DNA of 64,000 bases. Origin: Muricoccus harenae. GTDB taxonomy: Bacteria > Pseudomonadota > Alphaproteobacteria > Acetobacterales > Acetobacteraceae. The position numbers and the translations under genes are program-made. The notes beneath the pieces are model-generated. The model ran no database searches and was not told the origin of the DNA. It worked only from the letters and a program-made list of their open reading frames with translations. Location: the NCBI RefSeq assembly GCF_009848505.1, contig NZ_WWDL01000013.1:1-64000 (forward strand), given 5' to 3'. Of the stretch, positions 19,045 through 27,409 are shown in pieces (position 1 is the first letter of the stretch; each line of letters begins with the position of its first letter).

Positions 19045-19785
19045 TCAGCCGCGCCCGAGGAAGGGCATCTTCGTGGCCATGATGGTCATGAAGGGGATGT
19101 TCGCATCCAACGGCAGCGCGGCCATGTGCGCGACGGCCCGGCCGACATGCGCCACGTCCATCCGCGGCTCCACCATCATTGAGCCATCCGGCTGCGGCAC
19201 GCCCTTGACCATGCGCTCGGTCATCGGCGTGGCGGCATTGCCGATGTCGATCTGGCCGCAGGTGATGTCATGCTTGCGGCCATCCAGCGCGATCTGCTTG
19301 GTCAGCCCCGTCACTGCGTGCTTGGTGGCGGTATAGGCCGCGGCACCGGGCCGCGGGACATGGGCACTGATCGAGCCGTTGTTGATGATCCGCCCGCCCT
19401 GCGGGCTCTGGTGCTTCATGATCCGGTAGGCAGCCTGGGCGCAGTAGAAGGTGCCGTTCAGGTTGGCGGCCACCACTCCGGTCCAGTCCTCATGCGACAG
19501 CTCGTCGAAATCGACGGCGGGGGCGCCGCGCCCGGCATTGTTGAACAGTAGGTCCAGCCTCCCGAAGCGCTGCTTCACCTGGGCGAAGGCCTCCTCCACC
19601 TGGGCCCGGTCGCCCACATCGGCGGTGATGGCGATGCCCCTGGCCTGACCGGCAATGGTCTCCTCCAGCGGCGCGAGGCGGCGGCCGAAAACGGCCACGG
19701 TCCAGCCATCGGCCAGCAGCGCCTGGGCCGCGGCGCGTCCAACTCCCGTTCCTGCGCCGGTGACGACGGCATAGCGATCCGCCAT
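19045..19785 (-). CDS. Short-chain dehydrogenase/reductase
   Basis: A 246-residue classical SDR with NAD(P) specificity. It has the cofactor loop TGAGTGVG, the structural motif LLFNNAGRGAP, the catalytic serine in NNGSISAHVPRPG and the YTATK catalytic tyrosine-lysine pair. GRR after the second strand, where an aspartate would favour NAD, hints at NADP, but weakly. The substrate is unknown. The ATG at 19785 begins the Rossmann strand directly; longer frames upstream are not protein-like. It stands alone, convergent with ispB. Confidence 0.88.
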   Translation of the reverse strand: MADRYAVVTGAGTGVGRAAAQALLADGWTVAVFGRRLAPLEETIAGQARGIAITADVGDRAQVEEAFAQVKQRFGRLDLLFNNAGRGAPAVDFDELSHEDWTGVVAANLNGTFYCAQAAYRIMKHQSPQGGRIINNGSISAHVPRPGAAAYTATKHAVTGLTKQIALDGRKHDITCGQIDIGNAATPMTERMVKGVPQPDGSMMVEPRMDVAHVGRAVAHMAALPLDANIPFMTIMATKMPFLGRG

Positions 19786-19947
19786 GGGCTTCTTCCCCCT
19801 CCAAGATTCTGCGGAGGAGCCTGCGTCCCGCGCCGGGCGCTGGCAAGGCTCCACCGCCCCATCTCCTTGAGAGGTGCGCAGCGAGATGGCGCGGCAACTG
19901 CCGAATCCGCGCGGCGTTTGTTCCCTCTCATGCCGGAGAGCCGATCG

Positions 19948-20211
19948 ATGAGCGAAGACGAGAACCGGAAGCCCGGTGACTCCCCCGGCGACAAGCCCAA
20001 CCCCATCCAGGACAATCCGCGTGCCAGGCGGCAGGCCCATGGCCGGCTCAGCCCGGAACGCGGAGAGGACCCGGCGGCGGGCACGGCCGATGAGCCCGTC
20101 TCGCCCGGCGAGTTCCAGTCTGGCGACCGGTCCGAACTGGGACAGGCGCTCGGCGGTCCCGTGGACATCTCCCCGGTGCGCGGCCGACGGATGAACGAGC
20201 GGCGGGACTGA
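19948..20211 (+). CDS. Small disordered hydrophilic protein (87 aa)
   Basis: A hypothetical protein made almost entirely of charged, proline- and glycine-rich sequence (SEDENRKPGDSPGDKPNP at the start, ending RRMNERRD), with no hydrophobic core, so it is likely disordered. ATG at 19948 has GGAGAG 7 bases upstream, which supports translation. It is divergent from the SDR gene. Real expression is plausible but unproven. Confidence 0.5.
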   Translation: MSEDENRKPGDSPGDKPNPIQDNPRARRQAHGRLSPERGEDPAAGTADEPVSPGEFQSGDRSELGQALGGPVDISPVRGRRMNERRD

Positions 20212-20353
20212 GCTGACGCAGGAGCGGCAGCCACAGTGTTGCGGCACAGGCACCGCACGACCCTTGGCTGCGGAAATCGCGCAACTGCTCCGCAGCCTCG
20301 GCCACTCTACCGCGTTGGCGGACAACCCGAGCAATCGATGAGAGGCGGCGAAG

Positions 20354-20767
20354 ATGAGCGACCGTTCCGACCCCGATGACGAGGTAGATCTCGTCGTCAG
20401 CCTCGCGACTATCGCGGGCATCATCGATGCCGCCCGCGCCGTCGGCGAATTGGAAGAAGAAGCAAATAACGAGGACGTTCAGGACGAGGAGGTGCCGGAC
20501 GAGAACGACCCGGATGCCCTGGCGGATACCTTGAAAGGCCTGATCGATGAGCTGAACGAGGACGAGCAGGCCGCGCTGATCGCCCTGACCTGGATCGGCC
20601 GCGGGGATTACGACACCACAGAATGGGATGAGGCGCTCCGCCTGGCCAAGGAGCGTAACGAGAGCGGTACCGCGGCGGAATACCTCACCGGCATGGAATT
20701 GTTCGGCGACTACCTCTCGGAAGGCGTTGCCGCCTTTGGCTACTCCATCGAGGAGGTTGCCCGCTGA
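20354..20767 (+). CDS. DUF3775 family protein (137 aa)
   Basis: An acidic cytosolic protein of the DUF3775 family, of unknown function. After an acidic segment (EEEANNEDVQDEEVPDENDP) come the conserved helices LADTLKGLIDELNEDEQAALIALTWIGRGDY and AAEYLTGMELFGDYLSEGVAAFG, which define the family. The alphaproteobacterial members have about this length. A hairpin terminator follows directly, so it appears monocistronic. Confidence 0.8.
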   Translation: MSDRSDPDDEVDLVVSLATIAGIIDAARAVGELEEEANNEDVQDEEVPDENDPDALADTLKGLIDELNEDEQAALIALTWIGRGDYDTTEWDEALRLAKERNESGTAAEYLTGMELFGDYLSEGVAAFGYSIEEVAR

Positions 20768-20772
20768 AACTC

Positions 20773-20797
20773 GGCGGGGTCGCCTGACCCCGCCTTT
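20773..20797 (+). terminator. Rho-independent terminator after the DUF3775 gene
   Basis: GGCGGGGTC and GACCCCGCC form a perfect 9-bp stem with a GCCT loop, followed by TTT. It starts 6 bases after the stop codon. Confidence 0.7.
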
Positions 20798-20851
20798 CGG
20801 CCTTCCGCTCCCGCCCTATACTGCCCGGAACAATCGGTGGAGGGGCGGGTT

Positions 20852-23255
20852 GAGAAGTACGGGATCGGCTAGCCGGTGCGGCGGCGCGAAGACGTCCGCC
20901 TCCTCACCGGCCGTGGTCGCTACACCGACGACCTAGACCCGCCCGGCTGCGCCCAGGCGGTAATCCTCCGCTCCCCCCACGCCCATGCGCGTATCGTCTC
21001 CATCGGCACGGCGGTCGCGAAGGCCGCACCCGGCGTCCTGGCGGTGCTGACGGGGCGGGACGCGGAAGCGGACGGTATCGGGCCGCTTCCTACCCTCGTC
21101 GACGTGCCCGGCCGCGACGTTCCGCTCTTCGATCCAAAGCGGGCCGTCCTGCAGGCCGCGCGCGTGCGCTATGTCGGCGACCCCCGGCGGGCACGGTGGT
21201 TGCCCCCATCATGGAACCTGCAGGCCGCGCGCGTGCGCTATGTCGGCGACCCGGTGGTCCTTGTCGTGGCCGAAACCCGGCAGCAGGCGCTGGATGCCGC
21301 CGAGCTGGTGGAGGTCGAATACGATCCGCTGCCCGCCGTCACCAATACATCGGCCGCAGCCGCGCCCGGCGCGCCTGTGATCTGGGAGGGGCGGGCGGAC
21401 AACACCGCCGTGCTTTGGGACAGCGGCCGCTTCGAGGAGACGGAGGCAGCCTTCGCGCAGGCGCATCGCGTCGTATCCGTCGAGCTGGTGAACAACCGCA
21501 TGGTGGGCAATCCGATGGAGCCGCGCGTCGCGCTCGGCGAATGAGATGCCGCCGCCGGGCGCTATGTCTTCCACGGCCCGAGCCAAGGTGCGCATCGCGT
21601 GCGCGACAACCTCGCCAGGCACGCGCTGAAGGTTCCGCCGGAGATGCTGCGGGTGGTCTCGCCCGATGTGGGCGGCGGCTTCGGCGTGCGCGGCAAGCTG
21701 ATGCCGGAGAATGCCATGGTGCTCTGGGCCGCACGCCGCCTCGGCCAGTCGGTGAAATGGCTGGCGGGCCGCACCGAGACTTTTCAGTCCGATCCACATG
21801 GCCGCGACCAGGTGACGCGGGCGGAAATGGCGCTGGATGAAGGCCCGCTGCCTGGGCGTCCGCATCCGCACCCTCGCCGGAATGGGGGCCCATCTGCAGG
21901 ACATGGGGCCGCGCGTGCCGACCTCGGGCGGGGCACGGGTCACGGGCACGGTCTATGACGTACAGGCCATCAACAACCAGGTGCGCTGCGTCTTCACCAA
22001 CACCGTGCCCACCGACAGCTTCCGCGGCGCCGGGCGCCCCGAGACCGCCTATATCATGGAGCGTCTCTTCGATCAGGCCGCGCTCGCCTTCCGCATGGGT
22101 CGCGACGAGGTGCGGCGCCGCAACTATGTCCGCCCGGAGCAGATGCCTTACCGCAACGTGGTGGGCAACGTCATCGACCGCGGCGACTTCCCGGCCACCC
22201 AGGCCATGGCGCTCCGGATAGCGGATTGGGAGGCCTTCCCGGCGCGCCGTGCCGAGGCGCGGGCGCGTGAAAGGCTGCGCGGCATTGGCCTCGGCTATTT
22301 CATTGAGGCGTCGGGTGGGATGCCCAGCGAATGGGCGCGGCTACGGATTGCGCCGGATGGCAGGGCGGAGATCCGCGTCGGTACTTTCAGCCATGGCCAG
22401 GGCCATGAGACCGCCTTCGCGCAGATCGTGGCCGAGCGCCTGGGGCTGGACCCGAAGGACATCGTCTTCATCCAGGGCGACACCGACGAGGTCGAGCAGG
22501 GCACGGGTACAGGCGGCTCGCGTTCCTCCCAGATGGGCGGCGTCGCCGTGCTGCGCGCGAGCGATGCGGTGGCGGATAAGGCGCGGCGCATCGCCGCACA
22601 TCTGCTGGAGGCGGCGCCCGAGGATGTGGAGCTGGCGGATGGCTGCTTCCGCGTCGCTGGCACTGACCTCGTCCTCGACTGGCCGCGCGTGCTGGTCGCC
22701 GCGCATGATCCGGCGCAGCTGCCGGAGGGCGAGCTGCCCGGGCTGGACGAGGCGCTGACTTATATGCGTGACACCGAATGCAACTTCCCCAATGGCTGCC
22801 ATGTGGCCGAGGTGGAGGTGGACCCCGAGACGGGCGCCGTCACGCTCGTCCGCTACGCGGCGGTAGATGATGTGGGCAATGTCATCAACCCGATGCTCGT
22901 CCACGGGCAGATGCATGGCGGCATCATGACCGGCATCGGCCATGCGCTGATGGAGGAGGCGCGCTACGACCCCGAAAGCGGCCAGTTCCTCACCAGCACA
23001 TTCCAGGACTACTGCATGCCGCGTGCGGGCGACGCCTGCGACTTCGATCTTGCGCTGAATGTCGTGCCGACCCCGACCAACGAGCTCGGCGTGAAGGGAG
23101 CAGGGGAGGGGGACGCCTGCGGGGCGCCACCCGCCATCGTCTCGGCCGTCTGCGACGCGCTGGCGCTGGCACATCTCGACATGCCGCTGACGCCGGAGAA
23201 GGTTTGGCAGGCGATTGCAGCCCGCGGCGCGGAGGCCCGGCTGGCGGCGGAATAG
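20852..23255 (+). pseudogene. Molybdenum hydroxylase large subunit (xanthine dehydrogenase/CoxL type), decayed
   Basis: The sequence spells the molybdopterin-binding subunit of a xanthine dehydrogenase/CO-dehydrogenase-type enzyme: VRRREDVRLLTGRGRYTDDL, the VSPDVGGGFGVRGK and DSFRGAGRPE motifs, GTGTGGSRSSQMGG, and the terminal GAGEGDACGAPPA loop with the catalytic glutamate. At least four lesions are visible: a TAG at 20870-20872 where GlnPro is expected, a 69-base insertion with a repeated LQAARVRYVGDP segment near 21184-21252, a TGA at 21542-21544 replacing a residue of the GE-DAAAGRY run, and a +1 shift near 21840. Flanking codons remain in register, so decay looks recent. No iron-sulphur or FAD subunit genes adjoin. 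Confidence 0.9.
21149..21252 (+). repeat. Direct repeat of 35 bp with 69-bp period
   Basis: The 35 bases starting CTGCAGGCCGCGCGCG at 21149-21183 recur at 21218-21252 without change. The period of 69 bases equals 23 codons, so the insertion keeps the frame and adds RRARWLPPSWN plus a second LQAARVRYVGDP. It lies inside the molybdenum-hydroxylase pseudogene. Confidence 0.85.
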
Positions 23256-23263
23256 CCCGCCGC

Positions 23264-24745
23264 TCAATCGGCCCGCAGCAGCCGCCTTGCCTGGGTGAAG
23301 CGCGACCCCAGCGCGCGGCAATGGCAGGAGACATGCGGGGCCACCGCCTCGCACCATTCCCGCATCCCTGTGTTGAGCCCTGCCAGCCGATCCGCCGCCT
23401 CCTGTGCCTGGCGCGCCAGAGCCGCCTCGTCGACGCCCAGCACGCGCCCGTCGCGCAGCTTCCAATCGCCGCCCACCATCACCTCGCGGATTGCCGAGCC
23501 GTCCTCGGTCCAGACGAGTTGGTTGGCGGCATCGTTCAGCGGTGCCCAGTTCACGTGTGAAAGGTCGAGGAAGACTAGATCGGCCAGCTTCCCCGGCGCG
23601 ATTGCCCCGGCATCAAGCCCCAGCAGCTTCGCCGAACCTTCGGTCGCGAGCCGCACCGTCTCGGCGGTGCCGAGCCAGTCTTCCTCCGTCGCGTCTTCCC
23701 AGAGGCGGGAGGCGAAGGCGGCCAGCCTCATCGCCTCGAACATGTTCTGGTTATCGGACGAGCCGGAGCCATCCGTGCCCAGACCCACCGTCACCCCCGC
23801 CCGGATCGCTGCCCGGGCCGGGGCGATGCCGGAGGCGAGCCGCATGTTCGATCCCGGATTGTGCGAAAGCCCGGCGCCGCGCTCCGCCATCAGTGCGAGA
23901 TCGGCGTCCGTCAGCCAGACACCATGCGCCACGCTGAAGCGCGGTCCCACCAGCCCCAGCCGGTCCATATGCGCGAGCAACGAGGTCCCATAGCGTTCCA
24001 GCCCGCCCCCTGCCTGGTAGCGGGCCTCGGCCACATGGGTCTGCATGAGCATCCCATGCTCGGCGGCGAGATCGCGACAGCCCTCCAGGAAGTCGTCGGA
24101 GCAGTGCAGGGGAATGGTGGGGGCGCAGCCTAGCCGCACGTCATCCCCACGCCAGCCGCAGGCGGCGTGATGGATGGCCTCCAGCACATCCTCCCCGCGC
24201 ATCATGGACAGCCCCGCGGCGCGGGCGCGGAACTCCTCCGGCAGGGCCAAAATCAGGCCGGGCGTTGCCTGGAAGAAGGTGAGGTCGGCCACCATCGGCG
24301 CCAGCACGGCGCGCAGCCCGACGGCACGGTAGGCCTCCGCCATGGCCTGCAGCCCTTCCATCGTCGGGCCAGGGAATTCGAAGGCCAGATCATAACCGGC
24401 GGTGCAGCCCTTCCGCAGCATCTCCACCGCGGTCAACATGGTGGCGAGGCGCTTCTCCTCCAGCCCGCGATGCCCGCCGATCCAGGGAGCGTGGGTCAGC
24501 AGCAACGCCAGGTCCCATTTGTCGCCCATGCCCTTGGAAAGGCCGCCATGCCCATGGGTATGGCCATTGACCAGGCCGGGGATGACCAGCCGGCCGGCAG
24601 CGTCGTGCCGAGCAGCATCCTCCACCGCGGTACCGGGCGGCAGCAGGGCGGCGATGCGGCCACCCTCCACAACGATCTCGCGGTGCGGCGCGGCGGTCGC
24701 GTCGGGCAGGAGAACGCGGGCGCCGGTGATCAGGAGTCGGTCCAT
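23264..24745 (-). CDS. Amidohydrolase (MTA/SAH or guanine deaminase-like)
   Basis: A 493-residue metal-dependent hydrolase of the amidohydrolase superfamily, subgroup with S-adenosylhomocysteine, guanine and hydroxytriazine deaminases. Metal ligands are seen in PGLVNGHTHGHGG (HxH), the histidine of MQTHVAEARY, the histidine in SVAHGVWL and the aspartate in GLGTDGSGSSDNQN. The C-terminal small domain carries GAIAPGKLADLVFLDLSH. The ATG at 24745 gives the usual start MDRLLITGARVL. It converges on the molybdenum-hydroxylase pseudogene; the pairing suggests purine or N-heterocycle breakdown, but the substrate cannot be fixed from sequence. Confidence 0.85.
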   Translation of the reverse strand: MDRLLITGARVLLPDATAAPHREIVVEGGRIAALLPPGTAVEDAARHDAAGRLVIPGLVNGHTHGHGGLSKGMGDKWDLALLLTHAPWIGGHRGLEEKRLATMLTAVEMLRKGCTAGYDLAFEFPGPTMEGLQAMAEAYRAVGLRAVLAPMVADLTFFQATPGLILALPEEFRARAAGLSMMRGEDVLEAIHHAACGWRGDDVRLGCAPTIPLHCSDDFLEGCRDLAAEHGMLMQTHVAEARYQAGGGLERYGTSLLAHMDRLGLVGPRFSVAHGVWLTDADLALMAERGAGLSHNPGSNMRLASGIAPARAAIRAGVTVGLGTDGSGSSDNQNMFEAMRLAAFASRLWEDATEEDWLGTAETVRLATEGSAKLLGLDAGAIAPGKLADLVFLDLSHVNWAPLNDAANQLVWTEDGSAIREVMVGGDWKLRDGRVLGVDEAALARQAQEAADRLAGLNTGMREWCEAVAPHVSCHCRALGSRFTQARRLLRAD

Positions 24746-24881
24746 TCCGGCAGCATAGCAGGCAGGGCGCGCGAGGGCGCTCCGCCGGCACGGTTTCCGC
24801 CGCACCACGTCGCCGCATCGAGGGCTCCGTGCACGCGCAAGGGTATTGTGAGCGCCACAACCTTCGGTCACATAGACAAAG

Positions 24882-26666
24882 ATGGTGGATGGCCCGATTT
24901 CGACTCCTCAAGCCGCGAGCGGCGCGGCTCCTGTGCCGCATGCGGCCTGGACGGCAGCGCGTCGTGACATCCTGGAAGCCTTCGCGGCCGGCGAGCATCT
25001 CATCGCGCTCCTCGGCCCAACCGGGGTCGGCAAGAGCCTGCTTCTGCAGGATATCGAGCATTCGCTCCGGTCGCCCGAGTTCCACGTCCAGCGGCTGCAG
25101 GGCGACGAATGGACCCATGGCGCGACCCCGGCACAGGTGCTGCTCATCGATGAAGCGGACCGGTTGGACGATGCCGCGCTGAAGCAGCTGGCGTACCGCG
25201 TGACGGGCTTTGCCGTGCTCGTCGGCCGGCCGGGCTTCGCCGGAAGGCTGGCATCCCTGCCGCACCGGGTCGTGGAGTTGGAACCCCTGAGGGCGACCGA
25301 AATCCCGGCCTATGTCGCCCTTCGCCTCGGCCGTATGGGGCTGGAGCGGAGACGCTTGTCCAAGGGCGCGCTGACCGCGCTGGCGGAGCAGGCCGGCGGC
25401 ATCCCGGGGCGGCTGAACCTGCTGACCGGGGCCAGTTTCCTGGTGGCCGACATGGCGGGCGCGCAGCAGGTCGAGGCGGAGCACGTGAACGAGGCAGCGG
25501 CGTTCCGCGCAGACTTCCCGGCCGACGGGCCGTCGGCGCGAAATGCGGTCCCACCTCCCTCCGAGCAGGCCCCAAGGGCCGAGCCGCCGCCCCCGCCGTC
25601 GCGCCGGGAAACCGAGCCTTCGGACGAACCGCCTCCGGAAGGGCCGCCGACCCGCGCCTCGGAACCGCCGATGTCTGAAGCGCCGGTTGGGCGCGGCTTG
25701 CCCGGGTCGTGGAACGAGCGCATCGCGGCCGTGGCGGCCATTCTCGTAATCGGCGCCGCAATTGCTTGGCTTGTCTTCCCGGCACGACCGGGCGGACCGG
25801 GTCTGCCCCAGGCTCCCGACAGGCCGTTCACCGCGACCGACCGGCCCACAGCGGAAGATTTCACGGCACCGAGGCCGGCCTGGACCGACCCAGGGACGGC
25901 GGATGCTGCGCAAGCGGCCGACGCTCCGCCCGGCGGGCTCGAGGCCCCCGAAGGCGCCGGCGGGCAGCAGGCTGCCTCTGCCCCATTGCCCTCCGGCGCC
26001 ATGGTCCGGGTCGTCATCACCTATCCCCGCGGCACGGCCGAGGCCTCGCAGCGCGCCGCCGACCTTTCCGGTGAGCTGCGCGGAGCGGGTCTTTCCGTCG
26101 GCGAACCCTTCCCGATCTCGCGTGCACCCGGGGAGCCAGTGGTCAGCTACTTCTTCCACGAAGATCGCGAGGCCGCGCTGCGGGTCCAGCAGGTTAGCGC
26201 GACCCAGCTTGGCCAAGCGGTGCCGCGGCTCGGGCCAGTCGGCGCCACGCTCCCGCGGCCCGGCGCCATTGAGGTGGGCCTGCCCGCCGCGGCGACTGCG
26301 CGCGACGAACGTCCGGAACCTGCCGAGGACCCTGATGCGTCCGCACCGGAGGCCGTCACCCCGGCCAGCCCGCCGAATGGTGCGCTGCTGCCCACGGAGG
26401 CGGCGCAGCAGGGTATTGCCCTCTCCTGGCGCGCCCCTGTGGAGGCGCGGCCCGGCTGCTGCTTCGTCGAGGTCGTGGCCGTCGAAGGCGGGGGGGGCGC
26501 CCCGAGGGAGGTCTTCGCTGCCTATGCGGAGGCGCCGGACCAGCAGGTTGTCCGCCCCAGCAAGCCCGGCCTCTATGCCTGGCGCGTGCTGACGGTTTCG
26601 CGCGCCGCGCGCCGGTACACGGCGAGCCCGTGGCAGCACTTCATGCTAGGTGAGGCGCCATCATGA
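24882..26666 (+). CDS. ExeA-like AAA ATPase with transmembrane and periplasmic domains
   Basis: A 594-residue membrane-anchored ATPase. Residues about 20-215 form an AAA domain like ExeA/GspA: Walker A GPTGVGKS (45-52), Walker B VLLIDEADR (86-94) and GGIPGRLNLL near 173-181. A proline- and glutamate-rich linker (about 220-275) leads to one membrane segment at 281-299. The remainder would be periplasmic: another proline/alanine linker, then a stretch around MVRVVITYPRGTAEASQ resembling a LytR_C-like alpha/beta fold, and a C-terminal part ending LYAWRVLTVSRAARRYTASP, which looks like a fibronectin-type beta sandwich. Its stop codon overlaps the start of a lipoprotein gene (ATGA). Role unknown; envelope or secretion-linked work is an inference. 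Confidence 0.75.
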   Translation: MVDGPISTPQAASGAAPVPHAAWTAARRDILEAFAAGEHLIALLGPTGVGKSLLLQDIEHSLRSPEFHVQRLQGDEWTHGATPAQVLLIDEADRLDDAALKQLAYRVTGFAVLVGRPGFAGRLASLPHRVVELEPLRATEIPAYVALRLGRMGLERRRLSKGALTALAEQAGGIPGRLNLLTGASFLVADMAGAQQVEAEHVNEAAAFRADFPADGPSARNAVPPPSEQAPRAEPPPPPSRRETEPSDEPPPEGPPTRASEPPMSEAPVGRGLPGSWNERIAAVAAILVIGAAIAWLVFPARPGGPGLPQAPDRPFTATDRPTAEDFTAPRPAWTDPGTADAAQAADAPPGGLEAPEGAGGQQAASAPLPSGAMVRVVITYPRGTAEASQRAADLSGELRGAGLSVGEPFPISRAPGEPVVSYFFHEDREAALRVQQVSATQLGQAVPRLGPVGATLPRPGAIEVGLPAAATARDERPEPAEDPDASAPEAVTPASPPNGALLPTEAAQQGIALSWRAPVEARPGCCFVEVVAVEGGGGAPREVFAAYAEAPDQQVVRPSKPGLYAWRVLTVSRAARRYTASPWQHFMLGEAPS

Positions 26667-27205
26667 ACCGGCCCTCGCCCCTCCTGCTCTCCCTTTTCCT
26701 CGCGCTCGCGGCCTGCCAGGCGGCGCCGCCCCAGGCGCCGAGGCGCCCGGTGACCCGTGCGCCGGCACCGGCACCGGCACCGGCGACGCCCGCCGAGGTT
26801 GAGGGTGCCTGGTCCTTCGGCATTGTCGGCGACCGCTGCACCGCCCGCGTGGCGCATCGGGACATGACGCTCGGCATCACCGCCGGCCCGGGCCGCCAGG
26901 CCAGTTTCTCGCTGAGCGCGCCCGGCCGGAGCCTCCCGGCTGGCGGCCCGCTGCGCCTTGCCTTCAGCGGCGACGGCGGCGGTTGGCAGCTCCCTGGCCG
27001 CACGGATGGGCGCCGCGCCGCCTCGGCCAGCATGCCGCTCAACGACGCGGGGGAGGGGCGGATCCGTGACCTGCTTGGCGGCGGCACCGTGAGCGTGATT
27101 GGCCGGGGCGTCTCCGCCCCCACGCTTTCCGTGCCGGATGCCGGCGTGTCGGGCCGGGACTGGTATGCCTGCGTGGCTCGGCTGTCGCAGGGCCAGGGGC
27201 AGTAG
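26663..27205 (+). CDS. Putative lipoprotein (180 aa)
   Basis: Residues 1-18 form a lipoprotein signal with lipobox LAAC, so the mature protein should be lipid-anchored at the cysteine. An alanine/proline linker encoded by a hexanucleotide repeat (APAPAPAPAT) follows, then a beta-rich domain with two further cysteines, beginning VEGAWSFGIVGDRCTARVAHRDM and ending DWYACVARL. I do not recognise the domain beyond resemblance to small secreted proteins of Alphaproteobacteria. The ATG overlaps the ATPase stop by four bases, implying translational coupling and a shared task in the envelope. Confidence 0.65.
   Translation: MNRPSPLLLSLFLALAACQAAPPQAPRRPVTRAPAPAPAPATPAEVEGAWSFGIVGDRCTARVAHRDMTLGITAGPGRQASFSLSAPGRSLPAGGPLRLAFSGDGGGWQLPGRTDGRRAASASMPLNDAGEGRIRDLLGGGTVSVIGRGVSAPTLSVPDAGVSGRDWYACVARLSQGQGQ
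26761..26785 (+). repeat. Hexanucleotide repeat (CACCGG)n in the lipoprotein linker
   Basis: About four copies of a CCGGCA unit encode alternating Ala-Pro. As the unit is six bases, slippage would change linker length without shifting the frame. Confidence 0.6.
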
Positions 27206-27409
27206 GCGCCTGGCACATGATTTCGGCATGGCGCGCGTGATGCCGGACGACACTGCACGGCAGCCGGGCGGAGCATGCGCGGGAGACTGTGACCTGCTTG
27301 CCCACAGAACCCGGTCTCGCGCCGCCTCAGCCCGCAGCGGCCTGCACAGCCCAGCCCGATCCGCTATAGGAGCCGCCCCCGCGCTGCGGGCGTGCGGGCG
27401 GAGCGGAGT

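Noticed and set aside
26761-26785. Phase-variable repeat in the lipoprotein gene
   Set aside because: The repeat unit is six bases, so copy changes keep the frame; it would alter linker length only.
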